Shown here: one piece after another, positions 1 through 5,777 of the stretch
How the letters are laid out: every line of letters begins with the position of its first letter
How positions within the stretch are numbered: position 1 is the first letter of the stretch
Assembly (NCBI GenBank): GCA_023474385.1
Contig: JAMCYB010000018.1
Location: forward strand, 1 to 8,560
Length of the DNA stretch: 8,560 nt
Reading direction: 5' to 3'
From: Candidatus Martarchaeota archaeon
GTDB lineage: Archaea > Micrarchaeota > Micrarchaeia > Micrarchaeales > Micrarchaeaceae
Program-made: the position numbers and the translations under genes
Notes under the pieces: model-generated
Databases searched by the model: none
Seen by the model: only the letters and a program-made list of their open reading frames with translations
Told to the model about the DNA's origin: nothing

Positions 1-1118
1 GGGCCGAAATACGCGCTTTCTATTTGCCTATAGCCAATCTTGCCCTTCAGCATGAAATCGACGTACAATGCGGCACCGGCAGACAGCCCTCCGTCGCCCA
101 TCTGAGGGAAAATGAAAAGGTGCTTTACCTCGGGCATGTGCTCAATCATGCTGTTTGTTATGACGTTCGAGAAGAATCCCCCTGCTACTGCTATGTCATG
201 CACTCCTGTTTCGTCCACCCACTGCGTGACCAGCTTCCTTACCTGTTCTTCGACGTGCTTCTGCACAGAGTATGCAAAAGACTCGCGGTCATTCTTGGAG
301 AGTATGTGGTCCTTCATGTACTCTGCCAGCAATAGCTCGTTCCTTGTTCCGTGCCTAGAAACGAATTCCATGCGCTTGGTATCATAGCGGCATATCTCAT
401 CGAGCCCCTTTATCTCCTTGGGGTAGGAGTACGCCGCGAGGCTCATCAGCTTGCCCTCATCCTCGCTGTAGCGCATGTCGCAGGCGACCGTTGCGGCACC
501 ATAGAGGAGCCCAAGGCTGGTGCTCGCCTTGAAAGAGGCCAATCTCTCTATCTCGCCTCTGTTGCCTATGGATACGCTCCCGCTGAGCCCATCGCCTGCG
601 CCGTCAAGCGTGATTATAAGCGCCTTCTTGAAGCCCGACGGGTAATAAGCCGAAGCGGCATGCGCGAGATGGTGTTCTACGACATACACCCTCTTTTCCG
701 ACAGCCCTTTCCTAATCCTGCCTAGCCTCTTGCTGGTAATAGTGCTGCTTATGGTGCTGCCTACTGCCCTCCAGAGGAATTTGGGGTTCTGGTTCTGCGA
801 CATCCTATATACAAGGTTGGAGAAGTGCATGTGAAGCCTTGACGGCTTGTCGAGCTCATGCCGCCAGAGCATCCTCCTCTTGATATCATGCTGCGGGAAT
901 ATGCGCGAAACCAGCGCATTGCCCCCTATCCATCCAAGGGCTATTGCGTCTATCTCGCCATTGCGCTCCCTGTCCAGGTACCTTATGGAGTTCGACGGGA
1001 ACCCTACCTCATTCTTGCGCTTTGTGAACCTCTCTTCGTTAACGGCGCCTATTATGCTGGCATCCTCTACAAGCGCACCGCCAGCATCATGTGAATCATT
1101 AATGCCAATGACTGCCAT
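1..1118 (-). CDS. NodU/CmcH/TobZ-family O-carbamoyltransferase, N-terminal part (runs off the left edge)
   Basis: The frame reads from an ATG at 1118 to base 1 with no stop: 372 codons seen, against roughly 540-600 residues for the family, so the C-terminal YrdC-like domain lies outside the window. Visible motifs are MAVIGINDSHDAG at the N-terminus (ASKHA/Kae1-like fold), HHLAHAASAYYPSGF beginning at residue 149 (the metal-binding His cluster), LDGAGDG 171-177, EGKLMSLAAY 221-230, AGGFFSN 312-318 and MGDGG 340-344, whose Asp342 is the likely further metal ligand. Known family chemistry: carbamoyl phosphate and ATP give carbamoyl-adenylate in the C-terminal domain, and the N-terminal domain passes the carbamoyl group to a hydroxyl of a sugar, antibiotic or surface glycan. 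The substrate cannot be read from the sequence; a cell-surface glycan is a guess. An in-frame TGA lies a few codons upstream, supporting the ATG start. It lies 70 bp after the MEMO gene on the same strand but has its own TATA-like element. Confidence 0.9.
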   Translation of the reverse strand, partial: MAVIGINDSHDAGGALVEDASIIGAVNEERFTKRKNEVGFPSNSIRYLDRERNGEIDAIALGWIGGNALVSRIFPQHDIKRRMLWRHELDKPSRLHMHFSNLVYRMSQNQNPKFLWRAVGSTISSTITSKRLGRIRKGLSEKRVYVVEHHLAHAASAYYPSGFKKALIITLDGAGDGLSGSVSIGNRGEIERLASFKASTSLGLLYGAATVACDMRYSEDEGKLMSLAAYSYPKEIKGLDEICRYDTKRMEFVSRHGTRNELLLAEYMKDHILSKNDRESFAYSVQKHVEEQVRKLVTQWVDETGVHDIAVAGGFFSNVITNSMIEHMPEVKHLFIFPQMGDGGLSAGAALYVDFMLKGKIGYRQIESAYFG

Positions 1119-1159
1119 TCTCAAACACCACACGACTCGGAATCAATACTATTCAATTC

Positions 1160-1168
1160 TATAAATTT
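1160..1168 (-). promoter_or_regulatory. Candidate TATA box for the carbamoyltransferase gene
   Basis: The minus strand reads AAATTTATA here, centred about 45 nt upstream of the ATG at 1118. With archaeal TATA-to-start spacing of about 25 nt this gives a short 5' leader of roughly 20 nt. No strong Shine-Dalgarno sequence is visible in that leader. It is the only AT-rich element in the short gap after the MEMO stop codon. Inferred from composition and spacing only. Confidence 0.4.
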
Positions 1169-1188
1169 CAATACCACAGTATTTAGCA

Positions 1189-2019
1189 TTATACCATGGC
1201 GAACGAGGCGTAATCGACAACGCTGCTGAAATCCCCGGTAGCTAAGCCGGAGTTGGAATAATCGAGGAGAACCCCCCTCTTGCAGCCCCTCTTTATTGCG
1301 TATTCCATTGCCACGGTTATCGGCCCATAGCCGCATGCGCTGCTTCCTATGCCTTCTACAAGCCTGTTGAATGCTGCATAATCAAGCGATTCAATCTTCC
1401 CGAAAAGAGCCCTGTCCTTTTTTTCCCCGGCTTTCACAGGTTCATAATGGTTGAAGTCAGACGAAGCTATCACTACGACGTTCCTGCCCAGCTTGTCTGC
1501 AGCATTCACTATCGCCGATGCAAGGTCGTCAGATGTTTCCAGGTCCTGGTAGCCCATGCATATGAAAGCGGCCTTCTTATCTATCCCCAGGTGCTGAAGG
1601 AACGGCAGCTGCACCTCTATGGAGTGCTCCTCTCCATGTGCACTCTCGTCAAATTCCGCATTAGAAGAAGATTCCACAATGGCCTTGGAGAGCTCCAGGT
1701 CGTTCCTGACTATGCCCAAAGGGGTTTCCCAATCAGCTGCAGAAACAGATACCTGCGTCCCAATCCCTGTATGGTTGGGACCAACCAGCACAATGCTGTC
1801 AATGTCCTTGATATGCGCATTCATAGACAATGCCTTGTACGTGTATGCTGCAGTCTTACCTGAATATTCGTAGCCTGCGTGCGGCGATACATATGCGCAG
1901 CCTTTTTCCATGCCTTCGGGTATCATGGCTTCATCTATCGCTCCGGATATGAAAGCATCGAGTTCCTTTGCGCTGCTGCTATAAAACTCTCCAGCGACAA
2001 CGCTCCTGCGTAATGGCAT
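1189..2019 (-). CDS. MEMO1 family protein (AmmeMemoRadiSam system protein B-like)
   Basis: A single-domain protein of 276 residues, close to the usual size of the family, which shares the class III extradiol dioxygenase (LigB) fold. Numbered from the ATG at 2019, it shows the N-terminal signature RRSVVAGEFY, PHAGYEYSGK with His47, VGPNHTG with His83, EEHSIEVQLPF, SSDFNHYEP with Asp188 and His191, and SACGYGPI with Cys229. The counterparts of His47, His83 and Cys229 are the proposed metal ligands in human MEMO1, so metal binding is probably retained. The biochemical role in archaea is not established; related genes are often linked to AMMECR1 and radical SAM genes, neither of which is here. 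An ATG five codons upstream (2034) is possible. I prefer 2019 because family members usually begin only a few residues before the VAG-FY motif and because the promoter geometry puts transcription start near 2022. Confidence 0.9.
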   Translation of the reverse strand: MPLRRSVVAGEFYSSSAKELDAFISGAIDEAMIPEGMEKGCAYVSPHAGYEYSGKTAAYTYKALSMNAHIKDIDSIVLVGPNHTGIGTQVSVSAADWETPLGIVRNDLELSKAIVESSSNAEFDESAHGEEHSIEVQLPFLQHLGIDKKAAFICMGYQDLETSDDLASAIVNAADKLGRNVVVIASSDFNHYEPVKAGEKKDRALFGKIESLDYAAFNRLVEGIGSSACGYGPITVAMEYAIKRGCKRGVLLDYSNSGLATGDFSSVVDYASFAMV

Positions 2020-2040
2020 ATTTGAAGAACGCATCTAACC

Positions 2041-2054
2041 AATAAAAAGATATC
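2041..2054. promoter_or_regulatory. Shared divergent promoter region, MEMO gene / DNA polymerase IV
   Basis: The short spacer between the two divergent genes contains one AT-rich block, AATAAAAAGATATC on the plus strand. As a plus-strand TATA centred near 2044 it places transcription start at about 2069, the ATG of the polymerase gene, implying a leaderless mRNA. Read on the minus strand (GATATCTTTTTATT) it would start MEMO transcription near 2022, just before the ATG at 2019. The two core promoters must overlap. Spacing-based inference; neither strand has a strong Shine-Dalgarno sequence. Confidence 0.4.
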
Positions 2055-2068
2055 TGGACAATAGGTAA

Positions 2069-3136
2069 ATGGATGTTGCGGGTGTAAGGTTGGGCCTTGT
2101 CGTATACATGGATATGGATTCCTTTTTCGCTGCATGCGAGGAGCTTAGGCACCCGGAACTGAAGGGCAAGCCATTCGTGGTTGGAACGAGCTCTGATACA
2201 GATTCCAGGGGCGTGGTGCAGACCGCAAGCTACGAAGCCAGGAAGTACGGCATAAAGAGCGGCATGGGGCTGTTCATGGCGAAGAAGGCGTATCCCGAAC
2301 TGGTTGTGCTCAAATCCGACGAGGTCTATTACGAAAGCACTTCGGACAAGATAATGGCAGTGCTCAATGGCTTCGGATTCCCTGTGGAGCAGAACAGCGT
2401 CGACGAGGCTGCAATAGACGTGGGCGATGTTGGATATGACCGGGCAATAGAAATAGGCAAGGAGATCAAGGGCAGGATAAAGGAAAAGATAGACTTGCCG
2501 TGCACGATAGGTGTGAGCTTTGGGAAGTATTTTGCCAAGATGATGTGCGACGCCTCTAAACCTGACGGCTTCGGCGTGCTGAGGGAATCTGAAATCCAAG
2601 GCTTCTTGCGAGGCAAGCCCATAGGTAAGCTGCCTGGAGTAGGCAAGAAGACAGAGGAGCGCCTGCTGGCGATGGGCATAAAGACCATAGACGATCTGGC
2701 GAATGCAAACCTGCAGTCGCTCATATCCAAGTTCGGCAGCGCTGCAATAGAGATGCACAATCTCGCAAGAGGCATAGACAAGAGCAGGATAGTACAGTAC
2801 AACATAATCAAATCGATAGGCAGGGAAAGGACGCTAGACAGCGATACGAACGACATCTCTGTGCAGGAAAAGATGCTGCTAACTCTGTCTGAAGAAGTCA
2901 GCGAGGACGCTGCGGGCAAGGGCTACTGGTTCAAGGCGGTCGGGCTCAAGGTCAGGTACTCGGACTTCTCGCAGATAACAAGGAGCAGGCAGCTTAGTCA
3001 CTATTCATCATCCAAAGAGGATATATACAGGATAGCGAAGGAACTGCTGAGGGGCACACAGGCTGATATAAGCGTGAGGAAGCTCGGGGTCAGAGTATTT
3101 ATGCTCATAAAGAGGTCCGGCCAGGCTACCTTGTAA
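2069..3136 (+). CDS. dbh: DNA polymerase IV (Y-family translesion polymerase, Dpo4/DinB)
   Basis: A 355-residue Y-family DNA polymerase, which copies past damaged template bases. The palm carries MDMDSFF with Asp15 as the first catalytic carboxylate and Phe20 at the steric-gate position that excludes ribonucleotides. The second motif is SVDEA with Asp112 and Glu113. LKGKPFVV 31-38 and SYEARKYGIKSGM 54-66 are typical finger-region motifs, and CTIGVSFGKYFAKM 145-158 is the usual palm motif. A helix-hairpin-helix thumb follows (KLPGVGKKTEERLL 187-200), then a little finger from about 245. The protein stops shortly after the last little-finger strand (RKLGVRVFMLIKRSGQATL) and has no clear Qxx(hydrophobic)xx(aromatic)(aromatic) PIP box. 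The ATG at 2069 is the first in frame; the few extra N-terminal residues relative to Sulfolobus Dpo4 are acceptable. It converges on thioredoxin reductase with a 9-bp gap between stop codons. The symbol is by family (dbh/dpo4/dinB). Confidence 0.95.
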   Translation: MDVAGVRLGLVVYMDMDSFFAACEELRHPELKGKPFVVGTSSDTDSRGVVQTASYEARKYGIKSGMGLFMAKKAYPELVVLKSDEVYYESTSDKIMAVLNGFGFPVEQNSVDEAAIDVGDVGYDRAIEIGKEIKGRIKEKIDLPCTIGVSFGKYFAKMMCDASKPDGFGVLRESEIQGFLRGKPIGKLPGVGKKTEERLLAMGIKTIDDLANANLQSLISKFGSAAIEMHNLARGIDKSRIVQYNIIKSIGRERTLDSDTNDISVQEKMLLTLSEEVSEDAAGKGYWFKAVGLKVRYSDFSQITRSRQLSHYSSSKEDIYRIAKELLRGTQADISVRKLGVRVFMLIKRSGQATL

Positions 3137-3145
3137 TCGCAGCTG

Positions 3146-4099
3146 CTACTGCTTTGCCGAATCGCCCTTGTGCGACTCCGAATATTCTAGCTTCTGCAGG
3201 TATTCCCTTGCCTCGAGCGCCGCTTTCGCTCCGCTTCCAGCAGCTGTTATTGCCTGCCTGTACTTCTTGTCAGCAACGTCTCCTGCTACAAAAACGCCAT
3301 CTATGTCCGTCTTGACTTCGTCCCTGGTTATTATGTAGCCCTGGTCGTCGAGTGCGAGGCTGCCCGCCAGGTATTTAGTATTCGGCTGATAGCCTATCGC
3401 TACAAACACGCCATCGATGTTCATCTGCTGCGTTTCTCCTGTCTTGAGGTTCTTTATCTTTATGCTTGTAACCTTGGAGTCTCCAAGCACCTCGTCTATG
3501 GCGGAATCCCATATGACCTTTATCTTCGGGTTCGATAATGCGCGCTCCTGCATTATCTTGCTCGCCCTGAAGGCGTCGCGCCTATGGATTATTGTAACAC
3601 TATTGGTGAACTTTGTAAGGAATATCGAGTCTTCCATCGCAGTGTCGCCGCCTCCTACCACTACTACGTTCTTATTCTTGAAAAAGGGCGCGTCGCACGT
3701 TGCGCAGCTGCTTACACCCTTGCCTATAAACCTCTGTTCCGACGGTATGCCGAGCCATTTTGCCGAAGCGCCCGTGGCTACTATCACGCTCTTGGCCTGG
3801 TACTCCGCAGACGACGTCTTGACCTTGAAAGGCTTCGAGCTAAGATCTACAGACATTACGTCCTCAGCTACAAACCTAGAGCCGAATTTTTCAGCCTGCT
3901 TTCTCATCAAGTCGACCAGCTCAGACCCATATACTCCATCGGGAAAAGCTGGAAAGTTCTCAACCGTTGTAGTGAGAAGAAGCTGCCCTCCAGCGTTGAC
4001 CCCCGTTATTACCAGGGGCTTGAAATCCTCCCTTGCTGTGTACAGCGCAGCAGTAAGGCCTGCAGGCCCCGAGCCTATTATTATTAAGTCTTCTACCAT
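3146..4099 (-). CDS. trxB: Thioredoxin reductase (NAD(P)H-dependent, FAD flavoprotein)
   Basis: A low-molecular-weight thioredoxin reductase of 317 residues, the normal length, which passes electrons from NAD(P)H through FAD and a CxxC disulfide to thioredoxin in the cytoplasm. From the ATG at 4099 it shows the FAD Rossmann motif GSGPAG 9-14, ENFPAFPDGVYG, ATGA, the redox centre CATCDAPFF with Cys132, Cys135 and Asp136, the nucleotide motif GGGDTAMED starting at 149, HRRDAFRAS from 172, and the C-terminal FAD motif GDVAD 273-277 followed by YRQAITAAGSG. The HRR...R pattern favours NADPH, unlike Thermoplasma reductase, which is reported not to use NADPH well. A GTG three codons upstream (4108) also gives an open frame; I chose the ATG because family members start just before the beta strand LIIIGSGPAG. 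It is divergent from the beta-CASP gene across a shared TATA element. The C-terminal tail KGDSAKQ is short and charged. Confidence 0.96.
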   Translation of the reverse strand: MVEDLIIIGSGPAGLTAALYTAREDFKPLVITGVNAGGQLLLTTTVENFPAFPDGVYGSELVDLMRKQAEKFGSRFVAEDVMSVDLSSKPFKVKTSSAEYQAKSVIVATGASAKWLGIPSEQRFIGKGVSSCATCDAPFFKNKNVVVVGGGDTAMEDSIFLTKFTNSVTIIHRRDAFRASKIMQERALSNPKIKVIWDSAIDEVLGDSKVTSIKIKNLKTGETQQMNIDGVFVAIGYQPNTKYLAGSLALDDQGYIITRDEVKTDIDGVFVAGDVADKKYRQAITAAGSGAKAALEAREYLQKLEYSESHKGDSAKQ

Positions 4100-4143
4100 T
4101 TCAACCACTTAAAAGCAGATATAGTTAAAATATGCACCTCAAG

Positions 4144-4155
4144 ATATTTAAATAT
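4144..4155. promoter_or_regulatory. Palindromic TATA element between divergent trxB and beta-CASP genes
   Basis: The bases ATATTTAAATAT form a perfect 12-bp palindrome. It lies 20 bp before the GTG start of the plus-strand nuclease gene, so standard archaeal spacing (about 25 nt from the TATA centre) puts transcription start on or next to the initiation codon, a leaderless mRNA. In the other direction the same spacing gives a start near 4125, leaving a leader of about 20-25 nt before trxB. A second AT-rich stretch (4122-4132) could instead serve trxB. The palindrome is seen directly; its promoter role is inferred. Confidence 0.55.
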
Positions 4156-4174
4156 TCGATGGGATAATGCTGCG

Positions 4175-5140
4175 GTGACCTTCACGATTAATGCCAATGG
4201 CTATTCCATATCACTGGATTCGAGGGAGCAAGGTGCCGACATAGATTTCATATCGCACGCACATACCGACCACATAGGCGCAGCGCGCTCATCATCAAGC
4301 GTGCTCTCGAGCTACGAGACTTCTTATCTGATAGAGAAGACATATGGGATAAAGGTCAGGAGATGCAAAGGGGCCTTGGAAGGTGTCAAGCTCCTCGATG
4401 CGGGGCACATGCTGGGGTCGAGCCAGCTGAGCGTTACAGATTATGATTCGGGGAACAAGACCGTATACACGGGCGATTACCTGCTCCAGAGGTCGCGCGT
4501 TGCTAACCCAATAACAATAGAGGAGGCCGACACAATTATAATTGATTCTACCTATCCCGATCCGAAGATAGAGTTTGAGGATAGGGAAGAGGTGGAGCGC
4601 AGCATACAGCTATGGGTGAAGACAAAGCAGAGATACGGCACCGTGCTTTTTGGGGCTTATACCCTAGGCAAATCGCAGGAGCTGGTCGCAATACTGAATG
4701 ATGCAGGGATAGAGCCGGTGATGAGCAAGAAACTGGCTGCAGCTACAGATACATACAACGAGCTCGGCATGCGGCTGAAGTACCAAAGCGCATACTCTGA
4801 ATCATCTGGCTTTCCATATGCAGGTAAGAACACCGTTGGCATAGTGGAAAACAACTCGCTAGATAAAGTAGCCATTATGCTCAACCAATTGGATGGCAGG
4901 AGAGTCTACACTGCCGTGGCTACCGGCTTCGCTGCAATATTCAAATTCAAAACCGATGTCCAGTTCCCATTAAGTGACCATGCTGACTTCCGGCAGTGCC
5001 TGGATTATATCGAGCAGTCAAATGCAAAAAGGGTGCTTACTAGGGGAAGCGGCGCGAAAGCACTGGCGGGCAGCCTCAGCCGCAAGGGCCATGCAGCGGA
5101 GGTATACGGTGCGCAAATAGAGGCAGAGCAACGGCTCTAA
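4175..5140 (+). CDS. Metallo-beta-lactamase fold, beta-CASP-type exonuclease-like protein
   Basis: A 321-residue hydrolase of the metallo-beta-lactamase superfamily, resembling the COG1236 (Ysh1/CPSF73-like) and ligase-associated exonuclease groups that cut RNA or DNA. The zinc motif HAHTDH is at 28-33, followed by DAGHMLGSSQ with His78 and YTGDYL with Asp101. IIDSTYPDP 122-130 corresponds to beta-CASP motif A. PLSDHADF 265-272 gives the motif B His269. The motif C position reads VLTRGSGAKALA, with Arg290 where many relatives have His. There are no N-terminal KH domains, so it is not the archaeal aCPSF1 transcription terminator. The start is GTG at 4175: no other start codon in frame lies just upstream, and the protein begins immediately before its first beta strand. 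Whether the substrate is RNA or DNA cannot be decided here. The C-terminus converges on the next gene with a 19-bp gap. Confidence 0.88.
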   Translation: MTFTINANGYSISLDSREQGADIDFISHAHTDHIGAARSSSSVLSSYETSYLIEKTYGIKVRRCKGALEGVKLLDAGHMLGSSQLSVTDYDSGNKTVYTGDYLLQRSRVANPITIEEADTIIIDSTYPDPKIEFEDREEVERSIQLWVKTKQRYGTVLFGAYTLGKSQELVAILNDAGIEPVMSKKLAAATDTYNELGMRLKYQSAYSESSGFPYAGKNTVGIVENNSLDKVAIMLNQLDGRRVYTAVATGFAAIFKFKTDVQFPLSDHADFRQCLDYIEQSNAKRVLTRGSGAKALAGSLSRKGHAAEVYGAQIEAEQRL

Positions 5141-5159
5141 TGCATTGGGCAAATACAGT

Positions 5160-5684
5160 TCAATATTCTCCCTTTACTATCAAGTTCTCGTAGAGCTTGT
5201 CCAGCTTCCTTATCTTGCCGTTCTCTATCTCCTGCAGCGCCCTAAACGAGCCTTTTATTGCACTGTGATTGTATTCGTTCAGCAGTATGTAGTATATTGT
5301 GTTAAGCTCAGTGGAAATATTCAGGGCATACATTATTGCCGCGCCCATATCATTCCCATCAAGGATTTCATGCCCTCTGTTGAGCAGGTGTTCGAACAGG
5401 CTGTTCTCAAATTTGCTGCTAGATTCATAGTCCTTATCGAAATTTGCCATATCGACAGCCTTGAGATCCTCTACTATCTGCTTTTCCTTCTCCGCTGCCG
5501 CGATCAGTCCTCCGACAATCTCCTTCACGTTGTTGTATGTGGATTTCTGCTGCATAATGCTATAGTCTGCAATTGCGTTGTCCAGGAGCGTTTCTATCTT
5601 AGATAGCAGAATATTCCTTATCTCTAGCGGGTCCTTGTCAGACCTTATGTGATTGCTCTCAAAATCCCTTGTTCTAGTCACCAT
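5160..5684 (-). CDS. Unrecognised helical protein, possibly a ligand-depleted ferritin-like fold
   Basis: A 174-residue, strongly helical, charged protein with no signal peptide or membrane segment. I do not recognise it by name. Four predicted helices at about 19-46, 50-79, 112-138 and 142-170 give a four-helix-bundle layout. The spacing echoes rubrerythrin-like proteins: in helix 2, LIAAAEKEKQIVEDL resembles the usual L-A-x-x-E-x-x-H-x-x-x-L; in helix 3, Glu126 precedes YY; in helix 4, FRALQEIENGKIRKL again mimics F-x-x-L-x-x-x-E-x-x-H. Ile70 and Lys157 stand where the iron-binding histidines would be, so classical diiron binding looks lost. The start is firm: ATG at 5684 is preceded by AGGTGAG at a 5-nt spacing. 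The gene lies 93 bp after SOD on the same strand with a near-identical ribosome binding site, suggesting linked expression and perhaps an oxidative-stress role. The fold assignment is inference. Confidence 0.75.
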   Translation of the reverse strand: MVTRTRDFESNHIRSDKDPLEIRNILLSKIETLLDNAIADYSIMQQKSTYNNVKEIVGGLIAAAEKEKQIVEDLKAVDMANFDKDYESSSKFENSLFEHLLNRGHEILDGNDMGAAIMYALNISTELNTIYYILLNEYNHSAIKGSFRALQEIENGKIRKLDKLYENLIVKGEY

Positions 5685-5696
5685 CCAATCTCACCT
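5685..5696 (-). promoter_or_regulatory. Ribosome binding site of the ferritin-like gene
   Basis: The minus strand reads AGGTGAGATTGG immediately before the ATG at 5684. AGGTGA is complementary to the archaeal 16S 3' end, and the spacing of about 5 nt is good, which fixes the start codon. The ten bases AGGTGAGATT recur exactly in front of the SOD gene. Confidence 0.7.
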
Positions 5697-5714
5697 GCTG
5701 AATTGCCCCCTAGG

Positions 5715-5724
5715 TAATACTTAA
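5715..5724 (-). promoter_or_regulatory. Weak TATA-like element upstream of the ferritin-like gene
   Basis: The minus strand reads TTAAGTATTA within the context GGTTAAGTATTACC. Spacing would put transcription start near 5693, inside the ribosome binding site, which is awkward. If used it would allow expression independent of SOD; otherwise the gene is read through from SOD. Low confidence. Confidence 0.2.
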
Positions 5725-5751
5725 CCGTTTGCCCAAGCTACGGCAAGGTGC

Positions 5752-5768
5752 GTTGCGGCATGCGCAAC
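5752..5768 (-). other. Intergenic hairpin between SOD and the ferritin-like gene
   Basis: GTTGCG and CGCAAC form a 6-bp GC-rich stem around a 5-nt loop (GCATG on the plus strand), starting about 10 nt after the SOD stop codon. No T-run follows in the direction of transcription, so it does not look like a classical terminator. It could be an mRNA processing or stability element that separates the SOD cistron from the downstream one. The inverted repeat is seen directly; the role is a guess. Confidence 0.35.
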
Positions 5769-5777
5769 CCGATAATT

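Noticed and set aside
351..725. Plus-strand open frame of 124 codons
   Set aside because: It lies entirely antisense to the carbamoyltransferase, whose conserved motifs run through the same bases.
1121..1336. Short minus-strand frame between the MEMO and carbamoyltransferase genes
   Set aside because: It mostly overlaps the MEMO gene C-terminus out of frame and shows no start signal or conserved feature.
1979..2758. Minus-strand open frame of 259 codons spanning the polymerase and the MEMO start
   Set aside because: It overlaps two well-supported genes and the divergent promoter, and its Tyr/His/Cys-rich product resembles no family.
2329..2919. Minus-strand open frame of 196 codons within the polymerase
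   Set aside because: It is antisense to the polymerase catalytic and thumb regions; its Ser/Pro/Leu-rich composition is typical of a shadow frame.
3417..4112. Plus-strand open frame of 231 codons
   Set aside because: It is the shadow of thioredoxin reductase on the other strand; the FAD and CATC motifs show which frame is real.
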